Part shown: positions 51,770 through 59,564 of the stretch, in pieces | Layout of the letters: each line of letters opens with the position of its first letter | Position numbering within the stretch: the first letter of the stretch is position 1 | Notes under the pieces: model-generated | The model's input: only the letters and a program-made list of their open reading frames with translations | Databases searched by the model: none | Told to the model about the DNA's origin: nothing | Made by a program: the position numbers and the translations under genes | DNA from: PALSA-600 sp963842335 | Lineage (GTDB): Bacteria > Actinomycetota > Thermoleophilia > Gaiellales > Gaiellaceae | NCBI GenBank assembly: GCA_963842335.1 | Contig: CAWJGF010000022.1 | Coordinates: forward strand, 35,142 to 99,141 | Length of the DNA stretch: 64,000 bases | Direction of reading: 5' to 3'

Positions 51770-51801
51770 GCGAAGGCGCCTCGCTCCAGGGGCGCCTTCG
51801 C
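51770..51801. terminator. Bidirectional hairpin terminator after pstS
   Basis: GCGAAGGCGCC and GGCGCCTTCGC form a perfect 11-bp stem with a 10-nt loop, followed on the plus strand by a short T-rich tail (CGTCTTTAC). It lies between pstS and the convergent kinase gene. Confidence 0.75.
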
Positions 51802-51806
51802 CGTCT

Positions 51807-52484
51807 TTACGCCGGGAACGTGCAGCGAATGCGCAGGCCGCGGCCCAGGCCGCCCTCGGCTTCGATGTCGCCTCCGGCCGCGGCGACGACGTGCTTCACG
51901 ATCGCGAGCCCCAGCCCGGTGCCACGCGAGGTTCGAGCGGAGTCCCCTCGATAGAAGCGCTCGAAGAGCCGCGTGAGGTTCGCTTCCTCGACACCGGCCC
52001 CGTCATCGGCGGCCGTCATCACCGCAAACTCACCGGCTCGCTGCACCGAGATCGAGAAGTGGGCGTCCTGGCCCGCGTAACGGATCGCATTCTCGGCGAG
52101 GTTCTCGGCCACCACGCGCAGCATTCGCGGTCGAAGGGGGATCTCGACGACCGGGTCACCGTCCGCGGAGAGCTCGATCCCGGCCCGCGCAGCGCGGTCG
52201 GCGAGGTCGCTGACCACCTCATCGAGGACAGGCAACGCCACCGTATGGCCGAGCGACACGACCTCGACCCCGCTCTCGAGCTCCGAGAGGAACAGGACCT
52301 CGTCGATCAACGCGCCGGCGTTCTCGACTTCACCGCGTGCCTGCTCGATGAGCGCGTGGACGTCGGCGCCCGGTAACTCCGTCGAGTCGAGCAACGCGAG
52401 GATTCGAGCGAGGGGCGTCCGCAGCTCGTGCGAAACCGCGGCAGTGAAGCCGGTACGAAGCTCGTCGAAGCTGCGGTCGTACAC
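51807..52484 (-). CDS. Histidine kinase core without sensor domain
   Basis: About 225 residues from GTG 52484. H-box VSHELRTPLARILALLD, N-box VAENLAENAIRYA, G1 TAADDGAGVEE, FERFYRGD and G2 GTGLGLAIVKHVV are intact, so it should be active. There is no membrane helix, PAS or HAMP: the DHp helix begins ~10 residues after the start. A good ribosome site (GGAGGGAGG) precedes this region by ~30 nt but has no canonical start at normal distance, so the true start may differ slightly. Divergent partner of the response regulator; probably PhoR/SenX3-like. Confidence 0.8.
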   Translation of the reverse strand: MYDRSFDELRTGFTAAVSHELRTPLARILALLDSTELPGADVHALIEQARGEVENAGALIDEVLFLSELESGVEVVSLGHTVALPVLDEVVSDLADRAARAGIELSADGDPVVEIPLRPRMLRVVAENLAENAIRYAGQDAHFSISVQRAGEFAVMTAADDGAGVEEANLTRLFERFYRGDSARTSRGTGLGLAIVKHVVAAAGGDIEAEGGLGRGLRIRCTFPA

Positions 52485-52529
52485 CAGATCGTCACCATCC
52501 CGAAACCCGGGGAAAACCTCCCTCCGGTC

Positions 52530-52535
52530 TATCGT
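52530..52535 (+). promoter_or_regulatory. -10 box TATCGT of a leaderless gene
   Basis: TATCGT ends 6 nt before the GTG of the response regulator gene. Confidence 0.4.
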
Positions 52536-52541
52536 AGGGAT

Positions 52542-53264
52542 GTGGCGAAGATCCTGATCGTCGAGGACGACAACGTGATCGCGGACGCCATGGCCCGGCA
52601 TCTCGCGGCCGGCGGGTTCGATCCGATCGTCGTCGGTCGTGGCGAGCTCGGGCTCGCGCGCCTGCGCTTCGAGAACCCCGACGTCTGCGTGCTCGACTTG
52701 ATGCTGCCCGAGCTCGACGGCTGGAAGCTGATCGAGACGGCGCGGGCCGAAGGCATCGGAACGCCGATCGTCGTCGTCTCGGCCCGCGGCACCGAGCACG
52801 ACCGGGTCCATGCGCTCGAGATCGGCGCCGACGACTACCTGGTGAAGCCGTTCTCGATGCGCGAGCTCGTCGCGCGCGTCGGCGCCGCCGCCCGACGCGG
52901 GGTGCGCCCGGCGGAAGAACAGCGTGGCGATGCGATCGAGATCGAGGAGCTGCGCATCGATCCGCGCGAGGTCCAGGCATTCGTCGACGGTACGAGCGCG
53001 TCGTTGACCCCCACCGAGTTCAGGCTCCTCTACACGCTCGCCCTCGACCGCGGCCGGGTCGTGACCCGCGACGAGTTGCTGCAGAAGGTCTGGGGGCGGA
53101 GGGAGACGCATCGCGACCGCACGGTCGATGTGTTCGTGCGGAGGCTGCGCCAGAAGATCGACAGGCCGGCGTCGGTGCATTCCTTCATCCAGACGCGCTT
53201 CGGTGTCGGCTACAAGCTCGAGCCGGAGCGCAAGCTGGCCGACGGCCTGGATCGTGTGAGCTAG
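52542..53264 (+). CDS. OmpR/PhoB-family response regulator
   Basis: 240 residues. Receiver domain with acidic pair in LIVEDDNVIA, phosphorylated Asp in VCVLDLMLPELDG, Thr/Ser in VVVSARG and Lys in DYLVKPFSM. A winged-helix DNA-binding domain follows (LTPTEFRLLYTLALDRGRVVTRDELLQKVWG, then VDVFVRRLRQKI and TRFGVGYKL). With the adjacent kinase and pst genes it is the best candidate to bind the two PHO boxes, like PhoP/RegX3. Stop codon lies in a 14-nt tandem duplication. Confidence 0.92.
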   Translation: MAKILIVEDDNVIADAMARHLAAGGFDPIVVGRGELGLARLRFENPDVCVLDLMLPELDGWKLIETARAEGIGTPIVVVSARGTEHDRVHALEIGADDYLVKPFSMRELVARVGAAARRGVRPAEEQRGDAIEIEELRIDPREVQAFVDGTSASLTPTEFRLLYTLALDRGRVVTRDELLQKVWGRRETHRDRTVDVFVRRLRQKIDRPASVHSFIQTRFGVGYKLEPERKLADGLDRVS

Positions 53265-53288
53265 ATCGTCTGACCTAGATCGTCTGAC
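53261..53288. repeat. Perfect 14-nt tandem duplication at two convergent stops
   Basis: CTAGATCGTCTGAC occurs twice in a row. The first copy contains the response regulator TAG; the second contains, on the minus strand, the TAG of the lipoprotein gene. Confidence 0.85.
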
Positions 53289-53715
53289 CGTTGCCGGCCG
53301 AGGGCGGCACCTCGGTCTGGTGCCACAGCACGATCTTGCCGTCGCGGACGCGGAAGAGCGCGGCTGCCTTCTGGCCCGGCCCGTCGCAGGCATGTTGCGG
53401 CCGACTCTGCAGCTTGAAGACGACGAGGACGTCGGTGGCGCTCTGGCTGGAGACGGAGAGGATCTTCCCGCCGCACGGCAGCTCGGCGTTCCAGCGAACC
53501 GCGTCGCCGTGCGTAGCGAGGACGAACTCCGTGTTCTGGACGATGCGCGCGCCGTCGGCGAACAAGCGCGCGGCGGATTCGTTGTCGTTGCGGTCGAGCG
53601 AGGCGCTCCAGCTGCGTGCGACCTGCTCCGGCGATTGCGCCTTGTGACTGCCGCAGCCGGTGATGGCGAGGAGAACGACGAGCAACGCTGTGAGGAGAAT
53701 CGTCGTCCTGGCCAT
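53275..53715 (-). CDS. Lipoprotein with NTF2/SnoaL-like domain
   Basis: 146 residues. Signal peptide ARTTILLTALLVVLLAITGC with lipobox ITGC, so the mature protein is a membrane-anchored lipoprotein. The rest (PEQVARSWSASLDRNDNESAARLFADGARIV, then VLVVFKLQSRP and FRVRDGKIVLWHQTE) looks like an NTF2-like cone fold with two Cys that could pair. No catalytic residues are evident. Its ATG overlaps, in a CATG, an ATG on the opposite strand. Confidence 0.75.
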   Translation of the reverse strand: MARTTILLTALLVVLLAITGCGSHKAQSPEQVARSWSASLDRNDNESAARLFADGARIVQNTEFVLATHGDAVRWNAELPCGGKILSVSSQSATDVLVVFKLQSRPQHACDGPGQKAAALFRVRDGKIVLWHQTEVPPSAGNGQTI

Positions 53716-53721
53716 GCCGGA

Positions 53722-53727
53722 TAGTGT
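53722..53727 (+). promoter_or_regulatory. -10 box TAGTGT of a leaderless gene
   Basis: TAGTGT ends 7 nt before GTG 53735, fixing the likely start of the acyl-CoA dehydrogenase gene. Confidence 0.45.
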
Positions 53728-53734
53728 GCCCGCC

Positions 53735-54913
53735 GTGGACTTCGAGTTGACCCCGGAGCAGCGCGAGATCCAGTCACTCGCCCGCGAGTTCGCGAGTGCG
53801 GAGATCGAGCCGAACGCCGCCGAGTGGGACCGCAACCACGGCTTTCCCCGCGAGTTGCTCGCCCGGCTCGCGCAGCTCGGGTTGCTGGGGGTCTGCGTCC
53901 CTGAGGCGTATGGCGGGGCAGGTGCCGACTTCCTGTCGTACATCCTCGTGCTCGAGGAGCTCTCCCGCGGGGACGCGGGCGTCGGGGTGACGGTCGCCGT
54001 CCACACGTCGGCGTGCACGTTGCCGATTCTTCAGTTCGGCACCGAGCAGCAGGTCGCGCGGTTCGTGCCTCCGCTCGCTCGCGGCGATGGGATCGGGTGC
54101 TTCGCGTTGACGGAGTCCGGGTCCGGATCGGACGCGGGTGCGATGACCTCACGTGCCGAACGGGTCGAGGGCGGCTGGCACGTGAGCGGAGCGAAGCAGT
54201 GGATCACGAACGCGTCGTTCGGCGGCACGATCCTGCTGTTCGCGCGCACCGACACGACGTCGAAGACGGCACGCGGCGTGACCGCGTTCATCGTCGACAG
54301 CGGTGACGTCGAGATCACTCGCACCGAGGAGAAGCTCGGGCTCAACTCGTCGGTGACGAACGACATCGCTTTCGACACGGTTGTCGATGAAGACCGGCTG
54401 ATCGGAGAGGAGCGTCACGGGTTCCGTCTTGCGATGGCGACGCTCGACGGCGGCCGGATCGGAATCGCCGCGCAGGCCGTGGGCATCGCGCAGGCGGCGT
54501 ACGACGTGGCGCTTCAGTACTCGAAGGAGCGCATGGCGTTCGGCCATCCGATCAGCGAGTTCCAGGCGATCCAGCACAAGCTCGCCAACATGTCGATGGA
54601 GATCGACGCCGCGCGCCTGCTCACGTATCGCGCCGCCTGGCTGAAGGACCAGCAGCGGCCGCATACCGAGGCCGGCGCGAAGGCAAAGCTCTTCGCGTCC
54701 GAGATGGCGCGCCGCCAGACCGCAGAGGCGATCCAGGTGCTCGGCGGCTACGGCTACACGAAGGAATTCCCGGTCGAGCGCTACTACCGAGACGCGAAGG
54801 TGACGGAGATCTACGAGGGAACGAGCGAGATCCAGCGCCTCGTGATCGCCCGCTCGCTCCTTCAGGACAAGTCCGGTGTCAGACACGCGCACGAGACATC
54901 CAAGGAAGGGTGA
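53735..54913 (+). CDS. Acyl-CoA dehydrogenase
   Basis: 392 residues. N-terminal VDFELTPEQREIQSLAREFA is the family norm; FAD site CFALTESGSGSDAGAM and WITNASFGG; substrate and FAD contacts in RIGIAAQAVGIAQAAYDVAL; catalytic Glu in VTEIYEGTSEIQRLVIARSLL. GTG 53735 is preferred over ATG 53714, which would lie in the divergent lipoprotein start. Short-chain (butyryl or isobutyryl) specificity is probable given the mutase neighbours. The final ~13 residues (SGVRHAHETSKEG) are encoded by a repeat element and go beyond the normal C-terminus. Electrons go to EtfAB. Confidence 0.92.
   Translation: MDFELTPEQREIQSLAREFASAEIEPNAAEWDRNHGFPRELLARLAQLGLLGVCVPEAYGGAGADFLSYILVLEELSRGDAGVGVTVAVHTSACTLPILQFGTEQQVARFVPPLARGDGIGCFALTESGSGSDAGAMTSRAERVEGGWHVSGAKQWITNASFGGTILLFARTDTTSKTARGVTAFIVDSGDVEITRTEEKLGLNSSVTNDIAFDTVVDEDRLIGEERHGFRLAMATLDGGRIGIAAQAVGIAQAAYDVALQYSKERMAFGHPISEFQAIQHKLANMSMEIDAARLLTYRAAWLKDQQRPHTEAGAKAKLFASEMARRQTAEAIQVLGGYGYTKEFPVERYYRDAKVTEIYEGTSEIQRLVIARSLLQDKSGVRHAHETSKEG
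54864..54896. repeat. Dispersed-repeat copy A, overlapping gene 3' end
   Basis: CAGGACAAGTCCGGTGTC followed by AGACACGCGCACGAG; contains dyads GGACAAGTCC (one mismatch) and GTGTC-A-GACAC. Recurs 99 nt downstream. Lies inside the last codons of the acyl-CoA dehydrogenase. Confidence 0.7.
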
Positions 54914-54962
54914 CGAGATCGTGGCGGAGATCCCGGAGCCGAGGCGCAGCCCTGACGCCTGT

Positions 54963-54995
54963 CGGACATGTCCGGTGTCAGACACACCCACGAAA
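54963..54995. repeat. Dispersed-repeat copy B
   Basis: CGGACATGTCCGGTGTCAGA and CACACCCACGAAA; perfect palindrome CGGACATGTCCG plus GTGTC-A-GACAC. About 23 of the last 26 positions match copy A. Intergenic, 30 nt before the PduO start. Confidence 0.75.
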
Positions 54996-55024
54996 GACGC
55001 ACACTCACGCACGAAAGGCACGCC

Positions 55025-55606
55025 GTGAGCTCACGGAAGGTTGACGAGCCGGTCCGGCTCACGAAGATCTACACGCGTGGGGGCGACGGTGGGTCGACCT
55101 CGCTCGGTGACATGTCGCGCGCCTCGAAGCTCGATCCGCTCGTGCGTGCCTACGGCGCGGTCGACGAGCTGAACTCGGTGCTCGGTTGGGCGCGGGTCGC
55201 CGCCGACGCGCCCGAGCTCGAACGGATCCAGAACGAGCTGTTCGACCTCGGCGCCGACCTCTCGGTGCCGTACGTCGCGGACGACGGCAAGCTGCGGATC
55301 GACCAGCCGGCGATCGACCGGCTCGAGGCGGACTGCGACGCAGCAAACGCGCCGCTCCCGGAGCTCCGCAGCTTCATCCTGCCCGGAGGATCGGAGGCGG
55401 CCGGGCGCCTCCACATTGGACGCTCCCAGTGCCGCCGCGCCGAGCGAGAGGTGCTCGCCGCCCATCAGGATCGTCCCGTGAACCCGCTCGCGCTCGTCTA
55501 CCTGAACCGACTCAGCGATTTGCTCTTCATTCTCGCGCGCGCTGCCAACGTGGGCGGTGGAGAGCCGCTCTGGAAGCCCGGCGGCGAACGTTCGACGACG
55601 CCGTAG
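55025..55606 (+). CDS. pduO: Cob(I)alamin adenosyltransferase, PduO type
   Basis: 193 residues. TKIYTRGGDGGSTSLGDMSR is the ATP-binding N-terminal motif, VDELNSVLGWAR and the Arg/Glu block SQCRRAEREVLAAH with LNRLSDLLFILARAAN complete the trimeric PduO fold. It converts cob(I)alamin to adenosylcobalamin, the cofactor of the mutase encoded next. GTG 55025 is the first start after the repeat element. Confidence 0.93.
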   Translation: MSSRKVDEPVRLTKIYTRGGDGGSTSLGDMSRASKLDPLVRAYGAVDELNSVLGWARVAADAPELERIQNELFDLGADLSVPYVADDGKLRIDQPAIDRLEADCDAANAPLPELRSFILPGGSEAAGRLHIGRSQCRRAEREVLAAHQDRPVNPLALVYLNRLSDLLFILARAANVGGGEPLWKPGGERSTTP

Positions 55607-55686
55607 TCAGCGCTTCAGGGTTTCAGCGCGGTCGCGATCGGAGCCGTGATGTTCGCCGCGGAAGCGTCGCTCGGCGATCGCAGTAA

Positions 55687-55701
55687 ACCTCAACTTGAGG
55701 T
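55687..55701. promoter_or_regulatory. MerR-like dyad in the mutase promoter spacer
   Basis: ACCTCAA-C-TTGAGGT, a perfect 7+1+7 inverted repeat ending 5 nt before a -10 box, i.e. inside the -35/-10 spacer where MerR-family activators bind. Half-sites resemble the CCTCAA..TTGAGG of SoxR sites but the spacing is shorter. Confidence 0.55.
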
Positions 55702-55706
55702 AGAGA

Positions 55707-55712
55707 TATAAC
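55707..55712 (+). promoter_or_regulatory. -10 box TATAAC before the mutase gene
   Basis: TATAAC, with no good -35 hexamer 17-19 nt upstream, as is usual for MerR-activated promoters. A 5' leader of ~36 nt with AAGGA before GTG 55755 would follow. CAGAAT 7 nt before the GTG is a second, weaker -10. Confidence 0.5.
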
Positions 55713-55754
55713 CTGACCTCGGTCGGGCCGCGTGGATCGGGCAGAATCAAGGAA

Positions 55755-57422
55755 GTGGCGACGACCGAGGACCCGCACGGGACCGCCGACCTCGAGACGT
55801 GGCGGCGAGAGCGTTATGCCGCGGCGTCGGAGCGCAAGGGTGAGCTGTTCTCGACGATCTCCGGTATCGAGAACGAGCCGCTCTACACCGCGGAGCAGGT
55901 GGAGCTGGACACCGAGCGCGATCTCGGCCTGCCAGGCGGTTTTCCGTTCACGCGGGGTGTGTATCCGTCGATGTACCGAGGCCGGCTCTGGACGATGCGG
56001 CAGTTCGCGGGGTTCGGGACAGCGGCGGAGACGAACGAGCGCTTTCGGTATCTGCTCGGCCACGGCCAGACGGGGTTGTCGACTGCGTTCGATATGCCGA
56101 CGTTGATGGGCTACGACTCGGATCATCCGCGGTCAGAAGGTGAGGTCGGCCGCGAGGGGGTGGCGATCGATTCGCTCGCCGACATGGAGACATTGTTCGC
56201 CGGGATTCCGCTGGCCGAGGTCTCGACCTCGATGACGATCAATTCGCCGGCGGCGATCCTGCTGGCGTACTACCTCTGCGTCGGCGAGGAGCAGGGAGTG
56301 GAACGCGACCAGCTCAGGGGGACGATCCAGACGGACATCCTCAAGGAGTACATAGCGCAGAAGGAGTACATCTTCCCGCCGGAGCCGTCGATGCGGCTCG
56401 TGACCGACATGGTCGAGTTCTGCTCGACGGAGATGCCGTTGTGGCACCCGCTCAGCATCTCGGGGTACCACATCCGGGAGGCGGGCTCGACGGCCGCGCA
56501 GGAGTTGGCGTTCACGCTTGCGGATGGGTTCACGTATGTGGAGTGGGCGGTCGAGCGCGGCCTTGATGTCGACGCATTCGCGCCGCGGTTGTCGTTCTTC
56601 TTCAACGCGCACCTGGACTTCTTCGAAGAGATCGCGAAGTACCGGGCGGCTCGGCGGATCTGGGCGACGGTGATGCGTGAGCGGTTCGGGGCGAAGGATC
56701 CGCGGTCCTGGGTGATGCGGTTCCATACGCAGACGGCCGGTGTCTCGTTGACGGCGCAGCAGCCGGAGGTGAACATCGTGCGGACGGCGATCGAGGCCTT
56801 GGCGGCTGTCCTCGGCGGCACCCAGTCGCTGCATACGAACAGCTATGACGAGGCGCTGGCGCTCCCCACTGAGGACGCTGTCCGAATCGCTCTGCGCACT
56901 CAGCAGGTGATCGCGCACGAGACCGGGGTCGTGAACACGATCGACCCGCTCGGCGGTTCGTACTACCTCGAGCATCTGACGGCGGAGCTGGAGCGGCAGG
57001 CCTACGAGTACTTCGAGCGGATCGACGCGCTGGGCGGGGTGGTCGCGGCGATCAAGGAGAACTTCTTCCAGTCGGAGATCGCCGACGCCGCTTTCCGCTA
57101 CCAGTCCGAGGTCGAGGCGGAGCAGCGCATCGTCGTCGGCGTCAACCGCTACGTCCTCGACGACGAGCCGGAGCTCAAGATCCTGAAGGTCGACCCCAGA
57201 TTGGAGGGCGAGCAGATCGGCCGCGTGCAGGCACTGCGCGCCCGCCGTGACTCTGCCGCCGTCGAACAGGCCCTCGCGCGCCTCAAGGAGGACGCCTCCC
57301 AGGAAGGCCGCAACCTGATGGAACCGATCATCGACGCGGCCCGCGCCTATACGACGATGGGGGAAATGTGCGACGCCTTCCGCATCGTCTGGGGCACCTG
57401 GCGCGAGACCCCGGTCTTCTGA
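55755..57422 (+). CDS. Methylmalonyl-CoA mutase-type large chain (acyl-CoA mutase)
   Basis: 555 residues: the TIM-barrel substrate domain only, without the B12 domain. GVYPSMYRGRLWTMRQFAGFGTAAETNERFRYLL and GLSTAFDMPTLMGYDSDHP are the acyl-CoA channel; HTQTAGVSLTAQQPEVNIVRTAIEALAAVLGGTQSLHTNSYDEAL the catalytic and B12-facing region. The PSMYRGRLWTMRQ / AFDMPT type also covers isobutyryl- and ethylmalonyl-like mutases, so the exact acyl group is open. Its cobalamin subunit is encoded at 59579. Confidence 0.92.
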   Translation: MATTEDPHGTADLETWRRERYAAASERKGELFSTISGIENEPLYTAEQVELDTERDLGLPGGFPFTRGVYPSMYRGRLWTMRQFAGFGTAAETNERFRYLLGHGQTGLSTAFDMPTLMGYDSDHPRSEGEVGREGVAIDSLADMETLFAGIPLAEVSTSMTINSPAAILLAYYLCVGEEQGVERDQLRGTIQTDILKEYIAQKEYIFPPEPSMRLVTDMVEFCSTEMPLWHPLSISGYHIREAGSTAAQELAFTLADGFTYVEWAVERGLDVDAFAPRLSFFFNAHLDFFEEIAKYRAARRIWATVMRERFGAKDPRSWVMRFHTQTAGVSLTAQQPEVNIVRTAIEALAAVLGGTQSLHTNSYDEALALPTEDAVRIALRTQQVIAHETGVVNTIDPLGGSYYLEHLTAELERQAYEYFERIDALGGVVAAIKENFFQSEIADAAFRYQSEVEAEQRIVVGVNRYVLDDEPELKILKVDPRLEGEQIGRVQALRARRDSAAVEQALARLKEDASQEGRNLMEPIIDAARAYTTMGEMCDAFRIVWGTWRETPVF

Positions 57423-57491
57423 TCCGTTAACAGTCGCTCAACACTACGTCCCTAACGAGCCCCACGAATCACCGTCTAGTGTGACGTGGAC

Positions 57492-58073
57492 ATGAGCACA
57501 GACTCGCTCTTCGAGCACCGCGAACCGATCCGGAAGCCGGGCTGGCGCAAGGCCCTGCCCTGGGTCCTCGTCGTGCTCGTCGTCGGCATCGTGATTGCGG
57601 TCGTCGCGGTGAGGTACTCGAACACCGGGCACTCGACGGCGACGCCGCTCACCAACAAACCTGCAGTCGACGACTCGAAGATCCCGGCGACGGTGAAGCT
57701 CCCGCCGGGCGCGACCAGGGTCGCGCGTCGCTTCATCGAGTCGGCTGTCGCACGTAAGAATCTCGCCAGTGCCTACTCGATCGTCACCCAGGAGATCAAG
57801 CAGGGTCAGTCTCTCAAGTCATGGAAGACCGGGAACATCGCGGTCGTTCCATTCCCGGTCGTCGACGTCAAATACGCGCCGATGAAGATCGACTTTTCGT
57901 ATCCGAAAGAGGCGCAGATCGAGGTCGCGTTGCTGCCCAAGGCGGGTACGAAGATCCACGGACAGCTCTTCATCATGGACCTTGTCAAGCACGACGGTAA
58001 ATGGCTCGTGAACTCGTGGGTGCCGCGCTCTTCCCCTGCGGTGCCGAACGGGTCCGGTAACAACGGCAGCTGA
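57492..58073 (+). CDS. Membrane-anchored unknown protein, tandem paralogue 1
   Basis: 193 residues. One N-terminal helix (WVLVVLVVGIVIAVVAVRY), then YSNTGHSTATPLTNKPA and an extracytoplasmic domain with VARRFIESAVARKNLASAYSIV, GQSLKSWKTGNIAVVPFP and WLVNSWVPR, probably NTF2-like. It shares these three blocks with the next gene. ATG 57492 follows TAGTGT (57477-57482) by 9 nt; GTG 57486 is an alternative. No function known to me. Confidence 0.7.
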   Translation: MSTDSLFEHREPIRKPGWRKALPWVLVVLVVGIVIAVVAVRYSNTGHSTATPLTNKPAVDDSKIPATVKLPPGATRVARRFIESAVARKNLASAYSIVTQEIKQGQSLKSWKTGNIAVVPFPVVDVKYAPMKIDFSYPKEAQIEVALLPKAGTKIHGQLFIMDLVKHDGKWLVNSWVPRSSPAVPNGSGNNGS

Positions 58074-58108
58074 CGCAGCCGCCGCGAGGGGGCGATACTG
58101 ATCAAGTC

Positions 58109-58861
58109 ATGAGGGGCCGCTTGTCGTCGCCTCGCTTTCGCCGCCGGCTCGGGTGGCTGACTTTCCTCGTCATCCTTGCGGGACTCATCACGGTCGCGGT
58201 CACGAAGTACTCGAACACCGGCAAGTCGAACGCCACCCCGATCATCGACAAGCCGGCGACCGTGTATCGCGTCCCCGCACGGATGCACCTCACCAAGCAT
58301 GATCGCGACGAGCTCTTCGCCGTCACGAGCCGATTCGTGATGACCGCCGTCAGGCGAAAGCACCTCGGAGAAGCGTGGGCGATGCTCGGGCCTGACATGA
58401 AGGCCGGCCAGACGCGCAAGTCCTGGGACACCGGCTTCAACAACGTCGTGCCGTTCAACGCCGATGGAATCGGGATGTTCAACGTCCTCTACGCCTACCA
58501 GAACGACGTCGCGATCGACACGGGGCTCGTGTCGGGCAAAGGAGGCGCGTGGTCTGCCAAGACGTTCACGATCGAGTTGAAGCGCTACCCCAGCCACCAC
58601 AACCAATGGCTGGTTGAGTCATGGGTGCCGAAGGGGATCGGAGGCGGTGGAACGTTGAGCCCGACGCGGCGCGCCGGCCCTCCGCCGCCCCCGTTCCACT
58701 CGAAGCTTTCGGCACGCTGGTTGATGGCGCCGGTCGTCTTCTTCGCGCTGCTGTTCGGGTCGCTGGCGGCGTGGGGGATCGGGCGAGCGATTCGCGGGCG
58801 CCGCGCCGCGCGCCGCTATGCAAAGGCGCTCGGCTACAGCTCGAGCTCGAATCCGTCGTAG
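58109..58861 (+). CDS. Membrane-anchored unknown protein, tandem paralogue 2
   Basis: 250 residues. Same plan as its neighbour: N-terminal helix (LTFLVILAGLITVAVTKY), YSNTGKSNATPIIDKPA, then GQTRKSWDTGFNNVVPFN and WLVESWVPK. It adds a Pro-rich stretch and a second, C-terminal helix (LMAPVVFFALLFGSLAAWGI) with a basic tail, so both ends are cytosolic and the domain is outside. GATACT 9 nt before ATG may be its promoter. Its 3' end overlaps the convergent MBL gene by 28 nt. Confidence 0.7.
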   Translation: MRGRLSSPRFRRRLGWLTFLVILAGLITVAVTKYSNTGKSNATPIIDKPATVYRVPARMHLTKHDRDELFAVTSRFVMTAVRRKHLGEAWAMLGPDMKAGQTRKSWDTGFNNVVPFNADGIGMFNVLYAYQNDVAIDTGLVSGKGGAWSAKTFTIELKRYPSHHNQWLVESWVPKGIGGGGTLSPTRRAGPPPPPFHSKLSARWLMAPVVFFALLFGSLAAWGIGRAIRGRRAARRYAKALGYSSSSNPS

Positions 58862-59559
58862 ACCTGTTCGTAGCCCGGCTCGAGCGGGCGTTCCGCCGGT
58901 CGATGGGTCAGCAGCAGCCGCTTCGCATGGGACGCCTCGAATGCCTCACTTGCTTCGGCGGCGGCGAGGTGGCCGCGGGTCCCGCCTTCCGGGTTCGGCG
59001 CGAGCAGGGTCGCCTCGCAAAGAAAGACGTCGGCGTCTCGCGCGAGTTCCGACAGCGCGTCGCTCGGCCCGCTGTCTCCCGAGTAGGCGAGAGTTGTCCC
59101 GTTCTGCGAGACGCGGAACCCGAAAGCGAGCATGTCGTAGTGAAGAACGCGGCGCGCCGTCACGGTCGAGCCGCCGGCGGTGAACGGCGTCCCGTCCGCG
59201 TACTCCGCGATGCGGAACGCCACCTCGAACATGTCTCGCTTGCCGAGGCTCCCGCCGAGCCGCGCAAGCGTCTCGCGCCCACCCGGAGGCAGCCAGAGCG
59301 CAGGTGCGTCGAGGTCGGCTGCCGGGCCGAACTGCAGCCCCCAGACCCACGGGACGATGTCGCCCCAATGGTCGAGGTGAAAGTGCGTGATCGCGATCGC
59401 ATCGACGACCGGCCAGCCCTCCTTCGAGCGCAGGCTCGGCAGCACGCCCGGGCCGCAGTCGAGCAGCAAGCGGCCCTCGGCGCTCTCGATGAGGTAGCCG
59501 GATTGAGCGCCGCCGGGGTTCGGCCACGCGGGTGAACACCCCACGACGGTCAGCTTCAC
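58834..59559 (-). CDS. MBL-fold metallo-hydrolase
   Basis: 241 residues. Zinc motif ITHFHLDHWGDIVP, further ligands in AYSGDSGPSD and LLLTHRPAE, and the CEATLLAPNPEGGTRGHLAAAEA block found in RNase Z/phosphonate-lyase-like hydrolases. Substrate could be RNA 3' ends, cyclic nucleotides or acyl thioesters. GTG 59559 is preferred: it starts the conserved KLTVVGCSPAWP. Its promoter overlaps that of the divergent B12 gene (AGTATA/TATACT). Confidence 0.85.
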   Translation of the reverse strand: MKLTVVGCSPAWPNPGGAQSGYLIESAEGRLLLDCGPGVLPSLRSKEGWPVVDAIAITHFHLDHWGDIVPWVWGLQFGPAADLDAPALWLPPGGRETLARLGGSLGKRDMFEVAFRIAEYADGTPFTAGGSTVTARRVLHYDMLAFGFRVSQNGTTLAYSGDSGPSDALSELARDADVFLCEATLLAPNPEGGTRGHLAAAEASEAFEASHAKRLLLTHRPAERPLEPGYEQVYDGFELEL

Positions 59560-59564
59560 GTTCC

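Noticed and set aside
52485..54152. Apparent N-terminal extension of the histidine kinase to ~780 residues
   Set aside because: The extension is antisense to the response regulator, runs through the lipoprotein region out of frame and has no domain or membrane helix.
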